From: Kribbella antibiotica
Lineage (GTDB): Bacteria; Actinomycetota; Actinomycetes; Propionibacteriales; Kribbellaceae
NCBI RefSeq assembly: GCF_004349055.1
Contig: NZ_SMKX01000012.1
Location: 1 to 64,000 of the forward strand
Direction of reading: 5' to 3'
Length of the DNA: 64,000 bases
Part shown: positions 48,401 to 55,255 of the stretch, in pieces
How positions within the stretch are numbered: position 1 is the first letter of the stretch
Layout of the letters: every line of letters starts with the position of its first letter
The notes under the pieces: model-generated
Told to the model about the DNA's origin: nothing
What the model saw: the letters and a program-made list of their open reading frames with translations, nothing else
Database searches by the model: none
Program-made: the position numbers and the translations under genes

Positions 48401-49056
48401 CCTCCCAGTGGAGTGTTCGCGAGCGCAGCATCGCGTAGTTTCCTGGGATCGGGAAAGAGGTCGATGGTCGCGTTGTCGATCACACCAGCCGACGCAGTAT
48501 TTACCCGGATGTTGTCCTTGCCGAGTTCTACGGCCAGGTACTTGGTGGCGACCTCCAGACCCGCCTTCGCGACGGCGACCATCAAGTACCCTTCCGCCAC
48601 CCGGGTCGTCCCGATCGCGGACACGTTCACGACAGCTCCACCGCCTGAAGCCACCAGCAGCGGACGAGCTGCCTGGACACACCACAACGCGCCTTTGAGG
48701 TTAACGTCCAACGACCGCTGCAGCGCGTCGGCAGTGACGTCCTCCAATGCCCCGAAGGCGCCGGCTGCGGCGTTGTTCACCAGGATGTCCAAGCGCCCAT
48801 GGTCGTCGGCCACCCGATCGAACATTCTCTGCACCTGCTCCTGCACAGCCACTGAACCGCGCAGTACATGCACGTCCATCCCGTCGCCGCGCATGCTCGC
48901 CACCATGTCCTTCGCAGCATGGTAAGAGTGGAAACAATTGACGAACACCGTCGCTCCCTGGCCTGCGAGCGTCCGGACTATCGCACTGCCGACGCTGCCC
49001 GCTCCCCCGGTAACAACCGCGATCTTTCCCGAAAGCTTTCCATTCGGCGAGTTCAC
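42439..49056 (-). CDS. PUFA-synthase-like megasynthase with terminal alpha-oxoamine synthase: FabL-ER-KS-CLF-KR-DH-AOS
   Basis: A 2205-residue paralogue of the 26501-32116 protein with one extra domain. Residues 1-255 are a FabL-type enoyl reductase (TGGAGSVG; Tyr157-x6-Lys164). The KS has DTACASA (Cys485), HATGT and SNKSLIGH. The CLF has no Cys (AVDDGANSLAEAL). The KR is PUFA-like (VVLAAGGGYGIGAEML) and the DH is a double hotdog. Residues from about 1810 are a PLP-dependent alpha-oxoamine synthase, with YNYLSLSGH, DEAHSMGVVG and the PLP lysine in TLSKAFASFGGY (Lys2053). Such domains (serine palmitoyltransferase, KBL, SxtA C-terminus) join an acyl thioester to an amino acid with loss of CO2. 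This would release the chain as an alpha-amino ketone. Confidence 0.93.
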   Translation of the reverse strand: MNSPNGKLSGKIAVVTGGAGSVGSAIVRTLAGQGATVFVNCFHSYHAAKDMVASMRGDGMDVHVLRGSVAVQEQVQRMFDRVADDHGRLDILVNNAAAGAFGALEDVTADALQRSLDVNLKGALWCVQAARPLLVASGGGAVVNVSAIGTTRVAEGYLMVAVAKAGLEVATKYLAVELGKDNIRVNTASAGVIDNATIDLFPDPRKLRDAALANTPLGGLGKPQDLANVVALLVSPESAWITGQTLLADGGASLPDGTYRRAASSRQAEAEEAVTVLGEDDQQEHGDPIAIVSMGLAVPGASTPDEFWTLLNEGRELFVLPPADRWHADDVTSADPAAVDKTYQSKAGFITDFTPDSRLEQEPLAGDTGADPLTLWLRHCLYQALEKTVTATGDRTVLCLGYAANTSQFLTDSSATDALLQALDFGELGEFDEAEAERIRKVVTSEFGHDGDGRSRSYLPRALVEEAMRGILPADTKVRLVDTACASALYALDLGIRDLRSGRADIAVCGGMEGYTAPSAVLFSKLGGLSATGAVRSLDSAADGVLFSEAAGVVVLKRLSKALADGDQIHGVIAGVGLSTDGRGKAIYAPAEEGQLLALRRAFQESDVRPDDVELVVAHATGTRAGDKTEIAALRKAYSTGKRVWVTSNKSLIGHPGWAAGVTSMIHLLLAMGHGTIPPQYRLREENAEFDAQEKSDLAVPTEPVSWRRRAGKGRVGAVSSMGFGGTNAHIVVQEYLPHVRYAPKPARAPERLAIVGWAESSGVPEVSGWRIPGAAAKRMDRAQLLMLDCVLRLDDQILRLCQEQHEKAGVVVGHHGLLRNNILSSVRCYQDRILRSLREHDIDADKFSKRLTEWIDPLHPAPNEDTMPSEMANVIASRVTNYFNLRGLSVAVDDGANSLAEALDVAASYLVSADLDIALVGAVNGNLLPSWVKRVQAAQIDDQTESAVVFAITRESSAREQGIPVLAVLEPGEPLPADGPWALNALASPRPVQDRWVNILEPQPAVQVRPLQQLIPPNTLVLTNDVELLAGRGLPTGTTVLDAGRARPGLETDLSTVIGRADIHHVRIIVDQLGNDIDTVLAAHDALFLVARACATRRVADLIVVLLGGMSPDGVPGALTGLFTGALKSLELDLPSVRMLVVAHDASGLATAWPDVEAESTTHHGLPAVYFAGGTRFVEVLRPTPPELAAVPLHRDSVVLAAGGGYGIGAEMLKGLARTAGPRIYILGSTELPDPGGPAPLDRHQYILRRTADPDRVSPGVAASEFEQFGRVAAIRATLSELGRHSGSERVAYLRCDLRDRDQVRQVVSQVLGEADGVDLLLHTAGTMRFVALQKDSLDGFREIRDAKVRGYFNLKNAFGDNQPHRWINVGSIGGFTGLSGGSAYSAANDFLRTAAAHAAGHGGHESTIGFGIWGEAGFAAGPIIQEFAQREGWTPISTRDGVAKFLTEVSQPEPTNTVMTNPDPQLPVGKSRQLNGTLRRPATFLIDEAVVSRASLTAYRDFDLDRDSYLNNHLVSGHPTLPATLTLELAAEAACLLVPQLRPVGFRDVVLHRFIRVFRDKGLQRKKIKATLLSPEGSESSVRVSICQDITAPDGRVLIADQELADLTVLMRAEPLASINLRLQSANDQIPLPGPSRFQDSAVQLSGIFASIEAEGYEAGQTRSRLRLDGVGIARLLPDLVLPSIMLDALLQTASLMMVADGRQPISVPSRIARLDLFTDRNDVALGRDGAGVTMVADAPLLDVSADRLRGKTAMAVTDGGEVLVRLEAYEAQVIQYADVETTPGTSTGGMRSGQGGYLRDRSPRSTVELFDESVSSAKRLSRLESLGVPVPYFVVHDGIAADTTRIAGRDLVAFSSYNYLSLSGHRVVADAAKSAVDTYGTSVSASRPLADRPPLVQFERELAEFLGAEAAVTIAGGFLCNVAVIDTVVGEQDLIVHDSLAHISIMQGAKLSGATVRSFPHNDMTALDGQLTRFRERYRRVLIVVEGVYSVDGDLVDLPALIAVKRKHDAMVMIDEAHSMGVVGQTGRGVAEHFGIERSEVEIWSGTLSKAFASFGGYVAGTSEMAQFLKWNALGFQFSASLPAGVAAAALASLRILKDEPERVHRLQRNAKLFLDLAKYAGLNTGLSNNSAVIPCIVGDEEKTILLADRLQKRGIDANPMVAPATTPGQERVRFFVCSTHTEKQIRTAVDVIADELGKLSG

Positions 49057-50441
49057 GGGGCGCTTCCTGCGCCGCCGTGCACGAACTCGGCAACCTTGCC
49101 GATGGTGTCAAGGGCCATCAAATCGACGCGGTCGGACGCCACGTCGATCCTGAACTGCTCGCCTACCTTGGCCATCAACTCCACTTGCTTGATCGAGTCG
49201 ACACCGAGATCGGCCTCCAGCCGCGCATCGGCAGTGAGCACATCTTCTGGGTAGTCCAGCGCTTCTGCATACAAGGTTCGCAAGGAAGCAAGGACATCGT
49301 CTTGGGAAAGTCCTCCGGCGACTGCGGCGGGCGCAGGTTTGCCGATGCCTTCTGGCGGCTCGGCCTGGGCGTGCTCGCCCACGATGGAGACAGCGGCCGG
49401 GGGCAGGCTTGGCTCGGTGAAGGGGTTCGTTCCGGCTGGACCCGCTGTCAGCGGATCGGCTGTGTCACCTAGGAGGTAGCGAATGGTCGCGGCGAAACTG
49501 GCGTCAGTCGCCGCCTCTGCCAGTGGTGACAGCGACATCACCTCGGGATAACTCGACCGAACCAGCGTCGTCAGCGCCTTCGCTCCGCCGATCTCGACAA
49601 AGACTCGCGCACCGGCGTCGTGCAGCTGCTCTACGGCTTGCCTGAAACGAACAGGAGTGACCAGGTGCTGGCCCAGCAGCCTCGCCAGGTCATCCTCGTC
49701 GCGGTAGTACCGGCCGAGGATCGCGGAGAACACGGGTCGCTGGAGCGGTGACGACGCACAGCCGGCGATCCTGGCCGTGAAGTCCAGGGAGGCGGCCGCC
49801 AGCATCGGGTTGTGAAAAGGGTAGGGAGAACGAACTGGGGCACTTCCGATACGCACTGCTTGTGCCAGGTCGCCAACCAAATCCACATCCGCCCGCGGGC
49901 CCGACACCACAACCTGCTCAGGGCCGTTGTCCGCGGCCAGGGTGATCATCGGCCGCTTGAGGAACGTGAGCAACTCCTGAGCTCGTTCGCGGTTGCACGC
50001 CAGCGCCAGCATCAGCCCGGCGGGAACACCGGCATTGCGAAGCGCGGCGCTACGATGACAGACGATTCCTGCGCCAGTCTCCAGGCTGAAAGCGCCGGCA
50101 CAGACAAGCGCTGCGATCTCACCGAAGCTGTGACCAACCAACACCGTCAACCGTACGCCCGACTGCTCCAAAAGCCGGAACACCGCGATCGATTGACCAA
50201 AAATTGCCAGCTGGAGCAAGTCAGCATGGTCGGCCACCATGTCCTTGAGGGCAGGGGGACTATCGGCGAAGATCACCGAGGTCAGTTTGTGGCCACAAGA
50301 GGTGGCGGCTACTTCGTCTATCTCCGCAAAAACCTTGGTGACGATCGGATCCCCCGACAGCCAAAGCGATCTCAGCTTATCCGGCTGATAAGAGCCCTGG
50401 CCTGGAACGAGACCTACCTGAACTTCCTTGATGACCGACAT
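49053..50441 (-). CDS. Acyltransferase-ACP didomain protein (system B)
   Basis: A 462-residue partner of the AOS megasynthase, overlapping it by four bases. The AT domain has VGLVPGQGSYQPD and the elbow GHSFGEIAALVCAGAF, plus PYPFHNP. The C-terminal ACP (about 375-460) has the PUFA-type phosphopantetheine motif LGVDSIKQVELMAKV. The frame stays open upstream to 50618, but the ATG at 50441 follows GGGGAGAC and matches the family start. One ACP only. Similar in length and order to the protein at 32113-33498, so the two systems arose by duplication. Confidence 0.92.
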   Translation of the reverse strand: MSVIKEVQVGLVPGQGSYQPDKLRSLWLSGDPIVTKVFAEIDEVAATSCGHKLTSVIFADSPPALKDMVADHADLLQLAIFGQSIAVFRLLEQSGVRLTVLVGHSFGEIAALVCAGAFSLETGAGIVCHRSAALRNAGVPAGLMLALACNRERAQELLTFLKRPMITLAADNGPEQVVVSGPRADVDLVGDLAQAVRIGSAPVRSPYPFHNPMLAAASLDFTARIAGCASSPLQRPVFSAILGRYYRDEDDLARLLGQHLVTPVRFRQAVEQLHDAGARVFVEIGGAKALTTLVRSSYPEVMSLSPLAEAATDASFAATIRYLLGDTADPLTAGPAGTNPFTEPSLPPAAVSIVGEHAQAEPPEGIGKPAPAAVAGGLSQDDVLASLRTLYAEALDYPEDVLTADARLEADLGVDSIKQVELMAKVGEQFRIDVASDRVDLMALDTIGKVAEFVHGGAGSAP

Positions 50442-50494
50442 GTTTGACGTCTCCCCACTGGTGCGGCTACAACCCTGGTTGTTGACCGGATGTA

Positions 50495-51676
50495 TCAGCT
50501 CGGGTCGGATCCGGGGTCTGGTGTCATGGCTCGTTCGTACAGGCGATGGGTGCGGAAGAGGACGCCTCCACAGGCCTCGACGGTGCGATTGGCGGGTTCG
50601 TTGTCCTCGAGTACCCACGACATTTCGGTCTCGGTGTAGCCGAGCTGAAACGCGGCCCGTTGGGTTTCAGCGAACAAGGCTGCAGCGAGGCCACGGCTGC
50701 GGTGTGCCTTCTTGATGCCGCTCGTGATAGCGCGGGTCCGGTTGATCCGGCGAGACGCTCTACTGAGCTTGATCAACCCGATGGGCAAGCCGAAGCGAGT
50801 GAGCCTGCCGTGGATGACACCGAGCGCCTGGTTGGCGTCGGGGAGCCAAAGAGTGAAGGCGATGGGTTCGCCATCGATCTCGACGAACTGGAGAAGCTCG
50901 GGCTTGATCAGTGGCTTCAGGCCCCCGATGACGTGCGTGAACTCGCGATCGGTCATCGGGACCGCCGCGTAGTTCTCTGCCCATGCGTCGTTGTAAATAT
51001 CCTTGACCGCGGCCATGTCGGCGTCGTAGCGGGCCGGGTCGAGCGCGCGGACGCAGACGTCAGGGGCAGCGAGGCTGCGATCGGCCGACTGGCGGATCCG
51101 GGCAACTGGCTCGCCGTCGGCGGGCATCGGAATCCGCCAGGACAGTAGGTCCTTGGCCTTGCCGAACCCGCACTCGACAAGGAGTTTCGGGTAGTACGCG
51201 GGGTTGTACGGCATGAGAATGCTGGGCGGACCGTCGAAGCCGTCGACAAGCAATCCACATTCGTCATTGGTGGAGAAACTGAGCGGGCCGAGCATCTTCG
51301 TCAGGCCCCGTACATCCAGCCAGCCGGCGACCGCGTCGAAGAGAGCAGCCGCGGCCTCGCTGTCGTCGAGGCATTCGAAGAGGCCGAACTGCCCGCATGC
51401 AGGGTCATGCCGCTCGGTGTATCGAGAGTCGATGACAGCGGCGATCCGGCCCACAATCGCGCTCCCCCGTCGCGCGAGGAAGAGCTGGACCGTGCCCACG
51501 TCGAAGAACGGATTGCGGCGCGGGTCCAGGAAGGCGCGTTGTTCGCGCTCCAGCGGAGCGACCCAGAACGGATGATCGCGATAGACCGTGTACGGGAACC
51601 GGATGAAAGCAGTGAGGTCCGCCCGGCCACGAACCGGGGTAGCGAGAACAGCAGACTGGTGGGTGACGGCGGTCAT
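50495..51676 (-). CDS. GNAT-type acyltransferase resembling bacterial ceramide synthase
   Basis: A 393-residue protein of the large GNAT-like family that includes E. coli YghO and, as I recall, the Caulobacter ceramide synthase bCerS. Typical segments are FPYTVYRDHPFWVAPLE, SFSTNDECGLLVDGFD followed by PYNPAYY, AKDLLSWRIPMP, and the late acyl-CoA loop HRSRGLAAALFAETQ with TEMSWVLEDNEPANR. bCerS N-acylates 3-keto or reduced sphingoid bases. The first gene after promoter copy 3 and 53 bp before AT-ACP B, it would acylate the amine made by the AOS domain. ATG 51676 is preferred (AGGTGA upstream); GTG 51688 is possible. Confidence 0.75.
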   Translation of the reverse strand: MTAVTHQSAVLATPVRGRADLTAFIRFPYTVYRDHPFWVAPLEREQRAFLDPRRNPFFDVGTVQLFLARRGSAIVGRIAAVIDSRYTERHDPACGQFGLFECLDDSEAAAALFDAVAGWLDVRGLTKMLGPLSFSTNDECGLLVDGFDGPPSILMPYNPAYYPKLLVECGFGKAKDLLSWRIPMPADGEPVARIRQSADRSLAAPDVCVRALDPARYDADMAAVKDIYNDAWAENYAAVPMTDREFTHVIGGLKPLIKPELLQFVEIDGEPIAFTLWLPDANQALGVIHGRLTRFGLPIGLIKLSRASRRINRTRAITSGIKKAHRSRGLAAALFAETQRAAFQLGYTETEMSWVLEDNEPANRTVEACGGVLFRTHRLYERAMTPDPGSDPS

Positions 51677-51930
51677 ACAGATCATCACCTAGTTCGGAGG
51701 ATCGAAGGTCTGTCGCCTGCCGGTTCTAGCTTGCGCCACGGGTTGGCGACTGCACGACGACGGTGGCTATCACGGTGTAGAGCCATCACCGATCCCTGAT
51801 CGACAAGCGCACAGCACTCCAGCACCAGCGGATTTCAGGGGAATAGCGTCAGGGCCGCGAGTCGGAGCAGAAGGGCCGGCGACACGCGACTCGCACCCGG
51901 TATGCGTAGACGAGGACTGCCGTACAACAG

Positions 51931-51991
51931 ACGTTAATCGCGATCACCATGATCGGGAACCAACCGATTTCAGATCCCAGGTATAGATACC
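51931..51991 (-). promoter_or_regulatory. Promoter element, copy 3 (lipid synthase operon)
   Basis: Third copy of the ispH/PKS element, on the minus strand. The near-palindrome GGTATCTATACC is at 51991-51980, 20 bp before TTCCCG (51959-51954). A 17-bp spacer leads to TAACGT (51936-51931). Downstream CTCGTCTACGCATACCGGGT matches the leaders of copies 1 and 2. It points into the acyltransferase gene at 51676, leaving a leader of about 250 nt. The rest of the 610-bp space to pabAB shows no gene I can support. Confidence 0.65.
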
Positions 51992-52285
51992 GTCAATGTC
52001 CAGAGCGGAACCGGTCCGGTCTATCACCGCCCGGACGCCCCCCCCCGATCCGGCATTGTCCTGATCGGTCATGCGGCACAGCTCCAGCACGGCGCGCCGG
52101 TCAGGACGCTCGATCCCTGTTCCACCGCCTCTCCCTGCATGGCGAGCGCGCACTCGACCTGCCCCAAGCGGAACTGTGAGGGGTGCCGGCCGAACTCGCA
52201 GCCGTCAACGCCGCTCCAGGTCAGCGAGGTGCAGCAGCGGACGCTTTAACTGCAGGTCGCCGCTGAGCGGAGTCACCGGAGTGCA

Positions 52286-54367
52286 TCACGGACGTGCGAC
52301 CTGCTCGCCGCCGATAGAGGAGAGCGGGGTCTCGGACGGGTTCTCCCCTGTGGAGCGAGAACCTGCTGCGTGTGTTCTGCCCGCGACCCACTCGGGTAAG
52401 AGAGCGTCGAGAGCTGTCTTGCTCTTGAGGATCATCTCGTCGTACTCGGCCGCCGGCTCGGAACCGAGGACGATGGCGCCGCCCGCGCCGATCGACAGCG
52501 TGCCACTCTCGAGGACTGCGGTACGGATGACGACGCTCAGGGTCGCGGCCCCGGTCAGGCTGAAGTAGCCGAGGCAACCTGAGTAGGCCCGACGCGGGCC
52601 GTTCTCCAAGTCCTCGATGATCGACATGGTACGGACCTTCGGTGCACCAGTCATGGATCCAGGCGGGAAACACGCTCGCACGACGTCCGTCGCCCCAGCG
52701 GGGGGATCGATCCTGCCGGTGACCTCGGTGATCATCTGGTGGACCGTGGCATACGACTCGATTTCCATCAGGCGCGGCACATCGATCGTGCCGGGCGTGC
52801 ACACGACAGCGAGGTCATTGCGTAGGAGGTCAGCGATCATGAGGTTCTCTGCGAGGATCTTGTCGTCGGTGCGCATGCGCTGCACCTGCTCCGCATCCGC
52901 AGGGTCATTGTCGAGTCGTCGAACTGTGCCCTTCATTGGGCGGGCCGAGACGACCCCGTCCGTCCGGATCCGCAGGAACTGCTCTGGTGAGGCTGAGAAC
53001 ACCTCGACTCCCGGGATCCTGATGTAGGCGCCATAAGGCACCGGGTTGAGCGCCCGGAGCCTGCGGTAGTACTCCTGGGATGGACCGGCGAATCTGGCGT
53101 TGAGCGTCGTCGTCAGACAGACCTCGTAGGTCTCGCCCGCCTCGAGTAGGTCCATGCAGGTCCCGATGGCGCCGAGGTAGTCCGACCGCGAGATACCGAG
53201 GAAGTCCTCCGCGGGTGCGTCCCACCGTTCGACCGGCGCGGTGCGCTGCGATCTCGCCGCGACGGCCCTGAGGTCGCGAAGGACGTCGCGTGCCCAGCGC
53301 ACCGCTGAGGTGTCGTCGGCGTCCTGCGGCACCAGCGCGACTGCCCAGACACGTTTGTCGAGCCGGTCGATTGCCACGAATCGGTCCACCGACATCCAAG
53401 TGCTCGTCGGGCGTTTCCGAGGCGCGACGTCGTTGTCCTCGTATTCCGTGAAGCCCACGTATCCGCCGCAGAAGTCGAAAGGTAGGTCGACCGGGTGCAC
53501 CGTCCGATCTGCGAGTGACTCAGCGAGGACGTCGAAGCTTGGTCGCCCAGAGCCGTTCGGGATAGGGGCGCCGGCGCCGAGATAGCTGAACCGGTTGAGT
53601 TCGCCCGGCTCTCCGCCGGAGTCGAGGAGGAAGGCATGGTCGCTCTCCAGGAAGAGCTCGGCGAATGCTTCCTCTGCGTCGACGACGAGTTCGGCTCTCT
53701 CCGTGACCGCTCTCAAGACGATCGCCGGCTGGCACGCCGCTGCCGGGGTTGTCGACGCCGCCTCGATCGATACGTGTTCGCGCCGCCGCCGGTCGCCGCG
53801 TCGCGCGATCGCCCCGAAGTTCTCCAAGAGCTGCGCGCCGTACTCGCTGCAGATCGACTCAGGGTGGAACTGGACGCCCCACCACGGCTCGATCGTGTCC
53901 TTGAGCGCCATCACGGTGCCGTCCGCGCCGTGAGCCAGCACCGCGACACGGTCTGGGACCTCGGTTACGTGCAGCGAGTGGTACCGGACTGCACGAAACC
54001 GTTCCGGGATGTCGCGGAAGAACTCGTCGCCGTAGTGGACCACCTCGTCGATATACCCGTGCCGCGGCGCCGGCGAACGGCGCACCGCGGCGCCAGCCGC
54101 GACGGCTATGAGCTGGTGCCCGAGGCAGACGCCTAGGACCGGGAGACCCTGCCGCAGCACGTGGGGGCTGAGGCCGACGTCCGCGGCGACATGAGGTGAA
54201 CCCGGGCCAGGCGACAGAACGACAGCATCGAAGAACGACAGATCGCCTTCGAGCGCCCTGCGGTCGTCGTTCCTCACGACCACCGGGCGTTCCCCGTAGA
54301 CGGTGTAGATGAGCTCGGCGAGATTGTAAGTGTAGGAGTCGTAGTGGTCGACCAGTAACGTACGCAC
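52286..54367 (-). CDS. pabAB: Fused aminodeoxychorismate synthase (PabA-PabB)
   Basis: A 693-residue fusion. Residues 1-190 are a class I glutamine amidotransferase with the nucleophile in LGVCLGHQL and the His-Glu of VQFHPESI. The rest is a chorismate-binding domain with SARPMKGTVRR, PPGSMTGAPKVRT and GAGGAIVLGSEPAAEYDEM. Lys in PxKGT is diagnostic of aminodeoxychorismate synthase, whereas anthranilate synthases have Ala there. Fused PabAB proteins are typical of actinomycete secondary-metabolite clusters that use p-aminobenzoate. No PabC lyase is seen in the window. The start is a GTG at 54367. Confidence 0.92.
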   Translation of the reverse strand: MRTLLVDHYDSYTYNLAELIYTVYGERPVVVRNDDRRALEGDLSFFDAVVLSPGPGSPHVAADVGLSPHVLRQGLPVLGVCLGHQLIAVAAGAAVRRSPAPRHGYIDEVVHYGDEFFRDIPERFRAVRYHSLHVTEVPDRVAVLAHGADGTVMALKDTIEPWWGVQFHPESICSEYGAQLLENFGAIARRGDRRRREHVSIEAASTTPAAACQPAIVLRAVTERAELVVDAEEAFAELFLESDHAFLLDSGGEPGELNRFSYLGAGAPIPNGSGRPSFDVLAESLADRTVHPVDLPFDFCGGYVGFTEYEDNDVAPRKRPTSTWMSVDRFVAIDRLDKRVWAVALVPQDADDTSAVRWARDVLRDLRAVAARSQRTAPVERWDAPAEDFLGISRSDYLGAIGTCMDLLEAGETYEVCLTTTLNARFAGPSQEYYRRLRALNPVPYGAYIRIPGVEVFSASPEQFLRIRTDGVVSARPMKGTVRRLDNDPADAEQVQRMRTDDKILAENLMIADLLRNDLAVVCTPGTIDVPRLMEIESYATVHQMITEVTGRIDPPAGATDVVRACFPPGSMTGAPKVRTMSIIEDLENGPRRAYSGCLGYFSLTGAATLSVVIRTAVLESGTLSIGAGGAIVLGSEPAAEYDEMILKSKTALDALLPEWVAGRTHAAGSRSTGENPSETPLSSIGGEQVARP

Positions 54368-54402
54368 GGCTCTCCGTCTCGGTTGGGTGCTTGTTCCATG
54401 TT

Positions 54403-54530
54403 TCAGCGAAGGACGGTGTCACCGAGACGCACGGCAGCAACGTTGGAGCGGACATCGTGGACTCGTACAAGATCTGCGCCCAGGACCGGCGCCAGGGCCG
54501 TGAATGCCGCGGTCAGCGGGTCGCGAGCGT
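54403..54530 (-). pseudogene. Dihydropteroate synthase C-terminal fragment
   Basis: About 42 codons ending at TGA 54403 read LGADLVRVHDVRSNVAAVRLGD, the conserved end of dihydropteroate synthase, where R-V-H-D binds the pterin phosphate side. A stop precedes it, and only fragmentary, frame-broken similarity lies upstream to about 54600. It is a remnant of a folP-like gene that once sat before pabAB. A second folP next to a PABA synthase suggests a former folate or antifolate-resistance context. Confidence 0.55.
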
Positions 54531-55255
54531 TGTCAGAGCACAGCCTGGGTAGCCGCAACAGCTACGGCGACAGCCCTCTCATGCGTGCCATCACTGGTGC
54601 GCACCTCGATCGGCCGCGCACCTGCTCGCACGGCCCGCGCCGCACTCCCGGTCAACACCTCGGAGATCGCCGGCCACGGAGTATCTGACCACCCGATCGG
54701 CTCGGCAAAGGTCGACTGCGCAGTCGACCGGGTAGCGGCTCGAAAGACCCAAACAGAACGTCTACCCTTACGTCACCGCTGGATTTCCAGCAGTGCCGTA
54801 GCGTCCGGAGTTCACGGTCTGGGCAGATACGTTCGAATCCACTTCACCGAGTCGTTCAATGACCTCGATAATCGCGCGATCTTCTTCACTGACCTCCATA
54901 CGCTCAGTAGACGCATTTCAAATGCATGCCACATAAGCTATAACACAGGCGGCGCCGCGACCTACGCCGCAGAATATTATCCATCCAATACTACGGAGCA
55001 CCACAGAAGGACCACGGCATTTGCTCCGCCAGGTATCAATTTGGCCATCACGCTGGTACTTGTGCACACCCGTTCTCCGCCTCGGCCATTCGTCGGGCTG
55101 CGAAGACTGATGGCGCGCCGGGGTGGGGTGGCGGAGGGCCATCATCCCGACGGAGAAGGAAGCCATGGCGATCCGGATCCAGCGGTACCCGAGGAGAACG
55201 ATTCGGCTCAGGTCCGCGACTGCTGTTCTCGCATACCACGTAGGGATCGAACAGA
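54531..55255. other. Long intergenic region, no supported gene
   Basis: About 725 bp without a convincing gene. The stretch 54880-55020 is clearly richer in A/T than its surroundings and contains TATAAC- and TATTAT-like boxes, so it may hold the pabAB promoter. A 40-codon plus-strand frame at 55165-55287 follows GGAGAAGGA but overlaps the methyltransferase end and shows no family likeness. Confidence 0.4.

Noticed and set aside
42949-48431. Several plus-strand frames of 90-490 codons across the AOS megasynthase, including 44287-45648 and 45802-47271
   Set aside because: They are antisense to continuous, motif-rich domains and carry no recognisable family.
52037-52047. Run of C residues
   Set aside because: A short homopolymer in a non-coding region; no function indicated, though it is a likely place for sequencing length errors.
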